Shown here piece after piece: positions 10,701 through 23,457 of a DNA stretch of 64,000 bases. The stretch lies in the NCBI RefSeq assembly GCF_963678635.1, contig NC_087068.1:29700318-29764317 (forward strand), given 5' to 3'. Numbering within the stretch: the stretch's first letter is position 1; each line of letters opens with the position of its first letter. Below the pieces are notes generated by a model. That model saw only the letters and a program-made list of their open reading frames with translations. It had not been told where the DNA came from and searched no databases. This stretch comes from Symsagittifera roscoffensis (Eukaryota > Xenacoelomorpha > Acoela > Convolutidae). The position numbers and the translations under genes were made by a program.

Positions 10701-13700
10701 ATAGGTTTTTGGATCTTTGCGTTTACAGAGAGGGACACCACTGCGCGGACACCACTTTACTGGTCTGAAATTTTGTATCAAAAAGTATTCGACACCAGTT
10801 AAGAGGCAGTCAAAAATTCAGGTCTTTGCCCTTGTATACCAGCAGTTTTGATGTTCCAACATTTGTTTTGAAAGTAACAGAATATTTGTGCTCGGGGCGT
10901 GTTATCTTTTTAATTGAATTTAATCTTTTACCAAATAGGGATAGGTTTTTGGATCTTTGCGTTTACAGAGAGGGACACCACTGCGCGGACACCACTTTAC
11001 TGGTCTTAAATTTTGTATCAAAAAGTACTCGACATCAGTTAAGAGGCAGTCAAAAATTTAGGTCTTTGCCCTTGTATACCAGCAGTTTTGATGTTCCAAC
11101 ATTTGTATTGAAAGTAACAGAATATTTGTGCTCGGGGCGGGTTATCTTTTTATTTGAATTTATTCTTTTACCGAATAGGCATAGTTTTTTGGATCTTTGC
11201 GTTTACAGAGAGGGACACCACTGCGCGGACACCACTTTACTGGTCTGAAATTTTGTATCAAAAAGTATTCGACACCAGTTAAGAGGCAGTCGAAAATTCA
11301 GGTCTTTGCCCTCGTATACCAGCAGTTTTGATGTTCCAACATTTGTTTTAAAAGTAACAGAACATTTATGCTCGGGGCGTGTTATCTTTTTAATTGAATT
11401 TATTTTTTTACCGAATAGGGATAGGTTTTTGGATCTTTGCGTTTACAGAGAGGGACACCACTGCGCGGACACCACTTTACTGGTCTTAAATTTTGTATCA
11501 AAAAGTATTCGACATCAGTTAAGAGGCAGTCAAAAATTCAGGTCTTTGCACTTGTATATCAGCAGTTTTGATGTTCCAACATTTGTATTGAAAGTAACAG
11601 AATATTTGTGCTCGGGGCGTGTTATCTTTTTAATTGAATTTAATCTTTTACCATATAGGGATAGGTTTTTGGATCTTTGCGTTTACAGAGAGGGACACCA
11701 CTGTGCGGACACCATTTTACTGGCCTGAAATTTTGTATCAAAAAGTATTCGACACCAGCTAAGAGGCAGTCAAAAATTCAGGTCTTTGCCCTCATATACG
11801 AGCAGTTTTAATGTTCCAATTTTTGTATTGAAAGTAAAGGAATGTTTGTGCTCGGGGGGTTGATTTTTTTCTTCAGTCAAATGTGCATTTTCTAAACAGC
11901 TGTTTTTCGTGACTTTCACAATTCTGCTGTTCGATCGCAGAATTTTCCTTCCTTTTTACAATAGAAATGAACTAAATTTTAAAAAACTCAGAAGTCAAAT
12001 CGCGAAAAAAGTATATTTGAGCCTGAACAAATTTTATGACTTTTACTGATAAAACGTTATCGCGAGCTGGAGAAGAGTACTCACTACTTTCATTACTCTG
12101 AAAAAAGTTTGCTGAATAGGGATAGGTTTTTGGATCTTTGCGTTTACAGAGAGGGACACCACTGCGCGGACACCACTTTACTGGTCTGAAATTTTGTATA
12201 AAAAGTATACGACACCAGTTAAGAGGCAGTCAAAAATTCAGGTCTTTGCCCTTGTATACCAGCAGTTTTGATGTTCCAACATTTGTATTGAAAGTAACAG
12301 AATATTTGTTCTCGGGCGTGTTATCTTTTTAATTAAATTTTTTCTTTTACCGAATAGGGATAGGTTTTTGGATCTTTGCGTTTACAGAGAGGGACACCAC
12401 TGCGCGGACACCACTTTACTGGTCTTAAATTTTGTATCAAAATGTATTCGACATCAGTTAAGAGGCAGTCAAAAATTCAGGTCTTTGCCCTTGTATATCA
12501 GCAGTTTTGATGTTCCAACATTTGTATTGAAAGTAACAGAATATTTGTGCTCGGGGCGTGTTATCTTTTCAATTGAATTTAATCTTTTACCAAATAGGGA
12601 TAGGTTTTTGGATCTTTGCGTTTACAGAGATGGACACCACTGTGCGGACACCATTTTACTGGCCTGAAATTTTGTATCAAAAAGTATTCGACATCAGTTA
12701 AGAGGCAGTCAAATTATCAGGTCTTTGCCTTCGTATACCAGCAGTTTTGATGTTCCAATATTTGTATTGAAAGTAACATAATATTTGTGCTCGGGGCGGG
12801 TTATCTTTTTAACTGAATTCAATCTTTTACCGAATAGGGATGGTTTTTGGATCTTTGCGTTTACAGAGAGGGACACCACTGTGCGTACACCATTTTACTG
12901 GCCTGAATTTTTTTATCAAAAAGTATTCGACACCAGTTAAGAGGCAGTCAAAAACTCAGGTCTTTGCCCTCATATACGAGCAGTTTTGATGTTCCAACTT
13001 TTGTGTTGAAAGTAACGGAATGTTTGTGCTCCAGGCGGGTTATTTTTTTTTCTTCAGACAAATGTTCACTTTCTAAATAGCAGTTTTTTGTGACTTTAAC
13101 ATTTCTGCTGTTCGATCGCAGAATTTTCCTTCCTTTTAACAATAGAAATGAACTAAATTTAAAAAAACTCAGAAGTCAAATCGCGAAAAAGTAATATTGA
13201 GCCTGAACAAATTTTAAGACTTTTCCTGATAGAAAATTATCGCGAGCTATATAAGAGTACTCACTACTTTCATTACTCTGAAAAAAAAATTGCTGAATAG
13301 GGATAGGTTTTTGGATCTTTGCGTTTATAGAGAGGGACACCACTGCGCGGTCTGAAATTTTGTATCAAAAAGTATACGACACCAGTTAGGAGGCAGTCAA
13401 AAGTTCAGGTCTTTGCCCTTGTATACCAGCAGTTTTGATGTTCCAACATTTGTATTGAAAGTAACAGAATATTTGTGCTCGGGCGTGTTATCTTTTTAAT
13501 TGAATTCAATCTTTTACCGAATAGGGATAGGTTTTTGGATCTTTGCGTTTACAGAGAGGGACACCACTGCGCGGGCACCACTTTACTGGTCTGAAATTTT
13601 GTATCAAAAAGTATTCGACATCAGTTAAGAGGCAGTCAAAAATTCAGGTCTTTGACCTTGTATACCAGCAGTTTTGATGTTCCAACATTTGTATTGAAAG

Positions 13701-16700
13701 TAACAGAATATTTGTGCTCGGGGCGGGTTATCTTTTTAATTGAATTTATTCTTTTGCCGAATAGGGATAGGTTTTTGGATCTTTGCGTTTACAGAGAGGG
13801 ACACAACTGCGTGGACACCAATTTACTGGTCTGAAATTTTGTATCAAAAAGTATTCGACACCACTTAAGAGGCAGTCAAAAATTCAGGTCTTTGCCTTTG
13901 TATACCAGCAGTTTTGATGTTCCAACATTTGTTTTGAAAGTAACAGAACATTTGTGCTCGGGCGTGTTATCTTTTTAATTGAATTTATTCTTTTACCGAA
14001 TAGGGATAGGTTTTTGGATCTTTGCGTTTACAGAGAGGGACACCACTGCGCGGACACCACTTTACTGGTCCTAAATTTTGTATCAAAAGTTATTCGACAT
14101 CAGTTAAGAGGCAGTCAAAAATTCAGGTCTTTGCCCTTGTATACCAGCAGTTTTGATGCTCCAACATTTGTATTGAAAGTAACAGAATATTTGTGCTCGG
14201 GGCGTGTTATCTTTTTAATTGAATTTAATCTTTTACCATATAGGGATAGGTTTTTGTATCTTTGCGTTTACAGAGAGGGACACCACTGTGCGGACACCAT
14301 TTTACTGGCCTGAAATTTTGTATCAAAAAGTATTCGACACCAGGTAAGAGGCAGTCAAAAATTCAGGTCTTTGCCCTCATATACGAGCAGTTTTAATGTT
14401 CCAATTTTTGTATTGAAAGTAACGGAATGTTTGTGCTCGGGGCGGTTGATTTTTTTTCGTTCAGACAAATGTTCATTTTCTAAACAGCCGTTTTTTTGTG
14501 ACTTTCACAATACTGCTGTTCGATCGCAGAATTTTCCTTCCTTTTAACAATAGAAATTAACTAAATTTTAAAAAACTCAGAAGTCAAATCGCGAAAAAAG
14601 TATATTTGAGCCTGAACAAATTTTATGACTTTTACTGATAAAACGTTATCGCGAGCTGGATAAGAGTACTCACTACTTTCATTACTCTGAAAAAAATTTG
14701 CTGAATAGGGATAGGTTTTTGGATCTTTGCGTTTACAGAGAGGGACACCACTGCGCGGAGACAACTTTACTGGTCTGAAATTTTGTAACAAAAAGTGTCC
14801 GACACCAGTTAACTGGCAGTCAAAAATTCAGGTCTTGGCCCTCATATACGAGCAGTTTTGAGGTTCCAACTTTTGTATTGAAAGTAATGGAATGTTTGTG
14901 CTCGGGGCGGGTTATTTTTTTTTCAGACAAATGTTCACTTTCTAAATAGCCGTTTTTTTGTGACTTTCACAATTCTGCTGTTCGATCGCAAAATTTCCTT
15001 CCTTTTAACAATAGAAATGAACTAAATTTAAAAAAACTCAGAAGTCAAATTGCGAAAAAGTAATATTGAGCCTGAACAAATTTTAAGACTTTTCCTGATA
15101 AAAAATCATCGCGAGCTATATAAGAGTACTTACTACTTTCATTACTCTGAAAAAAAAATTGCTGAATAGGGATAGGTTTTTGGATCTTTGCGTTTACAGA
15201 GAGGGACACCACTGCGCGGACACCACTTTACTGGTCTGAAATTTTGTATCAAAAATATACGACACCAGTTAAGAGGCAGTCAAAAATTCAGGTCTTTGCC
15301 CTTGTATACCAGCAGTTTTGATGTTCCAACATTTGTATTGAAAGTAATAGAATATTTGTGCTCGGGCGTGTTATCTTTTTAATTGAATTTAACCTTTTAC
15401 CGAATAGGGATAGGTTTTTGGATCTTTGCGTTTAGAGAGAGGGACACCACTGCGCGGACACCACTTTACTGGTCTGAAATTTTGTATCAAAAATATACGA
15501 CACCAGTTAAGAGGCAGTCAAAAATTCAGGTCTTTGCCCTTGTATACCAGCAGTTTTGATGTTCCAACATTTGTATTGAAAGTAATAGAATATTTGTGCT
15601 CGGGCGTGTTATCTTTTTAATTGAATTTAACCTTTTACCGAATAGGGATAGGTTTTTGGATCTTTGCGTTTACAGAGAGGGACACCACTGCGCGGGCACC
15701 ACTTTACTGGTCTGAAATTTTGTATCAAAAAGTACTCGACACCAGTTAAGAGGCAGTCAAATTATCAGGTCTTTGCCCTCGTATACCAGCAGTTTTGATG
15801 TTCCAACATTTGTATTAAAAGTAACAGAATATTTGTGCTCGGGCGTGTTATCTTTTTAATTGAATTTAACCTTTTACCGAATAGGGATAGGTTTTTGGAT
15901 CTTTGCGTTTACAGAGAGGGACACCACTGCGCGGGCACCACTTTACTGGTCTGAAATTTTGTAACAAAAAGTGTCCGACACCAGTTAACTGGCAGTCAAA
16001 AATTCAGGTCTTGGCCCTCATATACGAGCAGTTTTGAGGTTCCAACTTTTGTATTGAAAGTAATGGAATGTTTGTGCTCGGGGCGGGTTATTTTTTTTTT
16101 CAGACAAATTTTCACTTTCTAAATAGCCGTTTTTTTGTGACTTTCACAATTCTGCTGTTCGATCGCAAAATTTCCTTCCTTTTAACAATAGAAATGAACT
16201 AAATTTAAAAAAACTCAGAAGTCAAATCGCGAAAAAGTAATATTGAGCCTGAACAAATTTTAAGACTTTTCCTGATAAAAAATCATCGCGAGCTATATAA
16301 GAGTACTTACTACTTTCATTACTCTGAAAAAAAAATTGCTGAATAGGGATAGGTTTTTGGATCTTTGCGTTTACAGAGAGGGACACCACTGCGCGGGAAC
16401 CACTTTACTGGTCTGAAATTTTGTATCAAAAAGTATTCGACACCAGTTAAGAGGCAGTCAAATTATCAGGTCTTTGCCCTCGTATACCAGCAGTTTTGAT
16501 GTTCCAACATTTGTTTTGAAAGTAATAGAATATTTGTGCTCGGGGCGGGTTATCTTTTTAATTGAATTTAACCTTTTACCGAATAGGGATAGGTTTTTGG
16601 ATCTTTGCGTTTACAGAGAGGGACACCACTGCGCGGGCACCACTTTACTGGTCTGAAATTTTGTATCAAAAAGTACTCGACACCAGTTAAGAGGCAGTCA

Positions 16701-19700
16701 AATTATCAGGTCTTTGCCCTCGTATACCAGCAGTTTTGATGTTCCAACATTTGTATTGAAAGTAATAGAATATTTGTGCTCGGGCGTGTTATCTTTTTAA
16801 TTGAATTTAACCTTTTACCGAATAGGGATAGGTTTTTGGATCTTTGCGTTTACAGAGAGGGACACCACTGCGCGGGCACCACTTTACTGGTCTGAAATTT
16901 TGTATCAAAAATATACGACACCAGTTAAGAGGCAGTCAAAAATTCAGGTCTTTGCCCTTGTATACCAGCAGTTTTGATGTTCCAACATTTGTATTGAAAG
17001 TAATAGAATATTTGTGCTCGGGCGTGTTATCTTTTTAATTGAATTTAACCTTTTACCGAATAGGGATAGGTTTTTGGATCTTTGCGTTTACAGAGAGGGA
17101 CACCACTGCGCGGGCACCACTTTACTGGTCTGAAATTTTGTATCAAAAAGTACTCGACACCAGTTAAGAGGCAGTCAAATTATCAGGTCTTTGCCCTCGT
17201 ATACCAGCAGTTTTGATGTTCCAACATTTGTATTGAAAGTAACAGAATATTTGTGCTCGGGGCGGGTTATCTTTTTAATTGAATTCAATCTTTTAACGAA
17301 TAGGGATGGTTTTTGGATCTTTGCGTTTACAGAGAGGGACACCACTGTGCGTACACCATTTTACTGGCCTGAATTTTTGTATCAAAAAGTATTCGACATC
17401 AGTTAAGAGGCAGTCAAAAACTCAGGTCTTTGCCCTCATATACGAGCAGTTTTGATGTTCCAACTTTTGTGTTGAAAGTAACGGAATGTTTGTGCTCCAG
17501 GCGGGTTATTTTTTTTTCTTCAGACAAATGTTCACTTTCTAAATAGCAGTTTTTTGTGACTTTAACAATTCTGCTGTTCGATGGCAGAATTTTCCTTCCT
17601 TTTAACAATAAAAATGAACTAAATGTAAAAAAACTCAGAAGTCAAATCGCGAAAAAAGTATATTTGAGCCTGAACCAATTTTATGACTTTCACTGATAAA
17701 ACGTTATCGCGAGCTAGATGAGAGTACTCACTATTTTCATTAATCTGAAAAAAAATTTGCTGAATAGGGATAGGTTTTTGGATCTTTGCGTTTACAGAGA
17801 GGGACACCACTGCGCGGAGACAACTTTACTGGTCTGAAATTTTGTAACAAAAAGTGTTCGACACCAGTTGACTGGCAGTCAAAAATTCAGGTCTTGGCCC
17901 TCATATACGAGCAGTTTTGAGGTTCCAACTTTTGTATTGAAAGTAATGGAATGTTTGTGCTCGGGGCGGGTTATTTTTTTTTCAGACAAATGTTCACTTT
18001 CTAAATAGCCGTTTTTTGCGACTTTCACAATTCTGCTGTTCGATCGCAAAATTTCCTTCCTTTTAACAATAGAAATGAACTAAATGTAAAAAAACTCAGA
18101 AGTCAAATCGCGAAAAAGTAATAATGAGCCTGAACAAATTTTCAGACTTTTCCTGATAAAAAATTATCGCGAGCTAGAGTACTCACTACTTTCATCTGAA
18201 AAAAAAATTGCTGAATAGGGATAGGTTTTTGGATCTTTGCATTTACAGAGAGGGATACCACTGCGCGGACACCACTTTACTGGTCTGAAATTTTGTATCA
18301 AAAAGTATTCGACACCAGTTAAGAGGCAGTCAAAAACTCAGGTCTTTGCCCTTGTATACCAGCAGTTTTGATGTTCCAACATTTGTATTGAAAGTAACAG
18401 AATATTTGTGCTCGGGCGTGTTATCTTTTTAATTGAATTTAATCTTTTACCGAATAGGGATAGGTTTTTGGATCTTTGCGTTTACAGAGAGGGACACCAC
18501 TGCGCGGGAACCACTTTACTGGTCTGAAATTTTGTATCAAAAAGTATTCGACACCAGTTAAGAGGCAGTCAAATTATCAGGTCTTTGCCCTCGTATACCA
18601 GCAGTTTTGATGTTCCAACATTTGTTTTGAAAGTAACAGAATATTTGTGCTCGGGGCGGGTTATCTTTTTAACTGAATTCAATCTTTTACCGAATAGGGA
18701 TAGGTTTTTGGATCTTTGCGTTTACAGAGAGGGACACCACTATGCGTACACCATTTTACTGGCCTGAATTTTCGTATCAAAAAGTATTCGACACCAGTTA
18801 AGAGGCAGTCAAAAACTCAGGTCTTTGCCCTCATATACGAGCAGTTTTGATGTTCCAACTTTTGTGTTGAAAGTAACGGAATGTTTGTGCTCCAGGCGGG
18901 TTATTTTTTTTTCTTCAGACAAATGTTCACTTTCTAAATAGCCGTTTTTTGTGACTTTCACAATTCTGCTGTTCGATCGCAAAATTTCCTTCCTTTTAAC
19001 AATAGAAATGAACTAAATTTAAAAAAACTCAGAAGTCAAATTGCGAAAAAGTAATATTGAGCCTGAACAATTTTTAAGACTTTTACTGGTAAAACGTTAT
19101 CGCGAGCTGGATAAGAGTACTCACTACTTTCATTACTCTGAAAAAAGTTTGCTGAATAGGGATAGGTTTTTGGATCTTTGCGTTTACAGAGAGGGACACC
19201 ACTGCGCGGACATCACTTTACTGGTCTGAAATTTTGTAACAAAAAGTGTTCGACACCAGTTACTTGGCAGTCAAAAATTCAGGTCTTGGCCCTCATATAC
19301 GAGCAGTTTTGAGGTTCCAACTTTTGTATTGAAAGTAATGGAATGTTTGTGCTCGGGGCGGTTTATTTTTTTTTCAGACAAATGTTCCCTTTCTAAATAG
19401 CCGTTTTTTGTGACTTTAACAATTCTGCTGTTCGATCGCAGAATTTTCCTTCCTTTTAACAATAGAAATTAACTAAATTTTAAAAAACTCAGAAGTCAAA
19501 TCGCAAAAAAAGTATATTTGAGCCTGAACAAAATTTATGACTTTTACTGATAAAACGTTATCGCGAGCTGGATAAGAGTACTCACTACTTTCATTACTCT
19601 GAAAAAAAATTTGCTGAATAGGGATAGGTTTTTGGATCTTTGCGTTTACAGAGAGGGACACCACTGCGCGGAGACAACTTTACTGGTCTGAAATTTTGTA

Positions 19701-20213
19701 ACAAAAAGTGTCCGACACCAGTTAACTGGCAGTCAAAAATTCAGGTCTTGGCCCTCATATACGAGCAGTTTTGAGGTTCCAACTTTTGTATTGAAAGTAA
19801 TGGAATGTTTGTGCTCGGGGCGGTTTATTTTTTTTTCAGACAAATGTTCCCTTTCTAAATAGCCGTTTTTTGTGACTTTAACAATTCTGCTGTTCGATCG
19901 CAGAATTTTCCTTCCTTTTAACAATAGAAATGAACTAAATTTTAAAAAACTCAGAAGTCAAATCGCAAAAAAAGTATATTTGAGCCTGAACAAATTTTAT
20001 GACTTTTACTGATAAAACGTTATCGCGAGCTAGATAAGAGTACTCACTACTTTCATTACTCTGAAAAAAAATTTGCTGAAGAGGGATAGGTTTTTGGATC
20101 TTTGCGTTTACAGAGAGGGACATCAATGCGCGGACACCACTTTACTGGTGTGAAATTTTAGATTAAAAAAAATTCGACACCAGTTAAGAGGCAGTCAAAA
20201 ATTCAGCTCTTTG

Positions 20214-20640
20214 CCCAACGGAATTTTGTGCTCGGGGCGGGTTATTGTTGTTCTTCAGACAAATTTTCACTTTCTAAATAGCCGTTTTTGACGAAACTTT
20301 TTAATATCATTCTAAAGGTTCTTGTCCTGAACTTAAGTTTGAAAAGATATTTCACCTGTGATGTCTTTTCGTAAAGTTAAGGGGGTTTAAGATAGCCATT
20401 TTGACCAAATTGCGACAATTAACGCGCGATATATTTCGCGCTATTAATCCGTCTTAGAAATTGTTCCAAATTGGTTGAAGGACTTTATTGCCATAATTGA
20501 TTTGTCATAAGGCACGAAATCTATCACTTTGTACTTTATTAGGCGTGAGGGTGGATGTATTCAATTTGAAAAATCTCAAATTAAAAAAAAATCGGTTTAT
20601 TTTATTATATCTAATTTCTCATGTTATTACTGCTCCATAG
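20214..20640 (+). repeat. Lone foldback-transposon arm at the right edge of the satellite
   Basis: It starts after a truncated last satellite unit and follows the right arm of the element at 22648-23189. Shared landmarks in order are TGCTCGGGGCGGG, TTCTTCAGACAAA, GACG, AAGATATTTCACCTGTGATG, ACGCGCGATATATTTCGCGC, TTGGTTGAA, GCACGAAATCTAT and TTATTACTGCTCCATA. The terminal 60 bp or so (GGCAGTC hairpin end) is missing. It shows that full arm sequence flanks the satellite on both sides. Confidence 0.8.
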
Positions 20641-21473
20641 CTTATGCTCATTCGTTAGCATTCAAAAACTGTTCAGTTTTGTTTTGTATCGTTAAAAATA
20701 TGCTCAAATGCAAATGCTGTCAAGCAAAATTATCAAACAGTATAGACAACAGAGGTAGTCTACAATCTTGCATTAGTATGAAGCATTCTTGAGTCTGAAA
20801 AGATGTACGAAAGATCTCAAATTTATGGAAAATTGCGTTGTCAAAAGTACTGCAATAGAAAGTAATAAATTTTTCATTATGCCTGTAATCAGATTATTGA
20901 TTATTTAAAAGTAAAGTTTGCCGTCATTGGGTTAATCAGAAGCTTTTGTGATATCTTCTGCTTTTGGAACTCTCAGAAAATGTTGAGAACGTTTCTAATA
21001 TCGCTTCCATTTGAATTTTGAGCCTAAAAATCAAAACAATCTTTGTGATGAGATTGAAGTAACGGTATGTACGACTTTAGATTAAAAGGAATTGGACAGT
21101 CCAAACAAATAACAGAAGATGAATACTGATTTGGCTTCTCAATGGCATCACTCCATTGTCGTTAAGCTCCCATTGAAATTTCTCGCAGCATTGCAACTTG
21201 ACACATTCATCAAAGCTGAACGGAATATAATGCTAACTTGATTTAATTTTAAAATATTTTCGAAAAATGTGTACTGGAAAAATGGTGTGTCAAAAACTAT
21301 TGGCGCCTTTTCCTACAGTAGTCCAATTGCTTTTATAGCGTTCAATACAAAAATAATTTCTAATTAATTTTTATTACGATATTGAAAAAAGACATTTATT
21401 CGTATCTGAAGATATGACATTTATGTTACTAAAAAAAGGTTTCAAAACGGTCGTCAAAAACACAAACAAAAAA
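20641..21473. other. Unique AT-rich spacer, no gene recognised
   Basis: The sequence lies between the lone arm and the foldback element. It has only short open frames and no repeats or RNA genes that I can recognise. Confidence 0.6.
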
Positions 21474-21984
21474 ACAAGACTGCTCGTATCAGGGCGAAAC
21501 CCTGAATGTTCCGACTGCCTTTTAATGTTTAATAAAATGTAATAAAAATGAAAAAAAAAATTTCTAAAATTTGAAATTTTTTATGAAAATCATCCCCCAC
21601 ACGCCATATAAAGTACAAAATGATAGATTTTGCTCCTTGTAACAAATCAATTATGGCAAATAAACTTCTTCCAACTAATTTGGAACGATTTCTTGGACGG
21701 ATTAAATCTCCGCTTACGCGTTAATAGCGCGAATTATATCGCGCGTTAATTGTCCCAAATTGGTCAAAATGGCCAAAATGGCAACCTTTAAACCCTCATA
21801 ACTTCACGAAAAATGATCACAGGTGAAATATTTTTTCAAATATAAGCTCAAGACAACAATAGCTTTCGAATGATATAAAACAATTCCGTCAAAAATGGCT
21901 AGTTAAAAAGTCGAAATTTGTCTGAAGAAAAAAAAACCCACCCCGAGCACAAATATTCCGTTATTTTTGTATCGAAAGTCGAAA
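21474..21984 (-). repeat. Left inverted arm of foldback element
   Basis: Reverse complement of the right arm. Just inside the tip is the small hairpin CAGGG-CGAAA-CCCTG, which corresponds to GGGC-TTC-GCCC in the right arm. The inner end stops at GTATCGAAAGTCG. Confidence 0.85.
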
Positions 21985-22647
21985 CAATAAAATTATTAAG
22001 CAAGGTTGCTAACAAGAATTATTATTAGAAGCAATAGAAGATTTTCACCCGCGACTTGTAATCTCTTTCTTGTAATTTCATCATATACTCATTCCATGCG
22101 ATGTTTTTTTTTGTTTTAACTATTGAAAACGAGGAGCAATTTCGTCGTCGGGTGCATTTTTGCTTAAATGATTTTTCTTGCGCAAAAGCAGGCACCACAA
22201 GCAATCATCAAAAAAGGTTTGAGTGATTTTCAAGTGAAATTCTTTTCATTCGAGGTTTGAAGTGTATTTTGAATTTTCAGAAAAATTTTTCTCAATGTCG
22301 AGATAAAACAGTTAGAAAAATTTGGTTACTAGTCTAACTTCTAGCAAATGCATGCGAAAACTAAAAATTTTACACCGATAAAATTAGTTTTCGACCTATA
22401 GGTTTCAGCGCCGTAAGATTTAAGAAAATTGCCAAAAATTTCAAAAACTCAATTTTTTCCACTGTTTTTTTTCCAAGAAAACGGTTGTCGAATATGTCTA
22501 ATTAAGAAATACTATCGAATTATGCATAATTTGTAGGCGCCAGCTCATCACGCCGCAAAAAAAACGACATACTGTTTTGTTTCATTTTTTTCTTAATGTG
22601 TACAAAACTTTCTGTTCTACTTCCACAACAACCGGATATCCTTTTTG

Positions 22648-23189
22648 TTCCGACTTTCGATACGAAAGTAACGGAATATTTGTGCTCGGGGTGGGTTTTT
22701 TTCTTCAGACAAGCTTCGACTTTTTAACTAGCCATATTTGACGGATTTTTTTTATCATTCAAAAATTTTTGTTGTCTTGAGCTTAAACTTGAAAAGATAT
22801 TTCACCTGTGATCATTTTTCGTAAAGTTATGGGGGTTTAAAGATTGCCATTTTGGCCATTTTGACCAATTTGGGACAATTAACGCGCGATATAATTCGCG
22901 CTATTAACGCGTAAGCGGAGATTTAATCCGTCTTAAAATCGTTCCAAATTGGTTGAAAGAAGCTTATTTGCCATAATTGATTTGTTACAAGGAGCGAAAT
23001 CTATTAATTTTTACTTTATATGGCGTGTGGGGGGATGATTTTTAAAGAAAGTTTTCAAATTTTGGAAAGAAAAATTTCATTTTATTTAATTTCATTTAAT
23101 TTTTTATGTTGTTCATGTTATTACTGCTCCATAAACGTTAAAAGGCAGTCGGATTTTTCAGGGCTTCGCCCCTATACGTGCAGTCTTGT
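22648..23189 (+). repeat. Right inverted arm of foldback element
   Basis: It begins TTCCGACTTTCGATACGAAA and ends GCAGTCTTGT. This orientation is the one repeated in the satellite: inner end (GTGCTCGGGGTGGG) first and tip hairpin last. Head-to-tail arms therefore read ...GGCAGTC-hairpin-AGCAG then GTTCC..., as seen at each satellite unit junction. Confidence 0.85.
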
Positions 23190-23457
23190 CCTTTTTTAGT
23201 TTTGATTTGAAGTTTATACCTAAAAATTTCAATAGGAAAAACTTGAACCCAATTTTTAAGAGTTTTCAGTGGGCAATTTAGCGTTACTTCCCTTCTTTGA
23301 CTCCAGCAAATGTGACGTTGTTCATAGGAATAATGTCCCCCACATGATCCATCCTTGGCGGGAGGAACATGATCGTTGTAGTTATTGTAGTAGTGGTCGG
23401 GCGGGGTTGGGTGCGCCGGTGGGGGCGCTAATTCTAAATCATAAATTCTAAATTGAT

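Larger units (their letters stand above)
5041..20213 (+). repeat. Satellite array of about 45 head-to-tail units derived from a foldback-transposon arm
   Basis: Using the landmark AGTTTTGATGTTCC, units start at 5041, 5704, 5944, 6411, 7767, 8226, 8466, 8706, 9167, 9406 and so on to 19767. Unit lengths fall into three classes: one of 663 bp (first), about 14 of 449-467 bp, and about 30 of 238-240 bp. Short units lack the central part of long ones (from TTCAGACAAATG to the run before GAATAGGGATAGG). Short units dominate 9167-11804 and long units the right end. Every unit carries GGCAGTC...TCAGG...GCCC...AGCAG followed by GTGCTCGGGGCGGG. Both blocks occur in the arms of the foldback element at 21474-23189. 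The array is interrupted at 6793-7766 by a retroelement fragment. Confidence 0.95.
21474..23189. mobile_element. Foldback-type DNA transposon without coding capacity
   Basis: The ends are inverted copies: the left begins ACAAGACTGC and the right ends GCAGTCTTGT. The arms (about 511 and 542 bp) match in inverse orientation through their length. Shared blocks include ACTGCCTTTTAA, the CCACACGCCATATAAAGTA region, the ACGCGTTAATAGCGCGAAT core and the GAGCACAAATATTCCGTTA inner end. A 663-bp AT-rich spacer separates them and has no long ORF. This is the structure of foldback or long-TIR elements moved in trans. No transposase is visible and target duplications could not be defined because the flanks are A-rich. 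Confidence 0.85.

Noticed and set aside
9361-18767. Many 60-140-codon ORFs reading SFDVPTFVLKV...DRFLDLCVYREGHHC
   Set aside because: They are the satellite unit translated. All end at the same TGA or at unit variants, have no start context, and exist because the unit is 240 bp.
5041-20213. Regular repeats as a possible CRISPR array
   Set aside because: Units are contiguous 240-460 bp monomers with no unique spacers, and the genome is eukaryotic.
20529-20792. 87-codon plus-strand ORF with several Cys
   Set aside because: Its first part lies in foldback-arm sequence that is non-coding in other copies; no signal peptide or domain.
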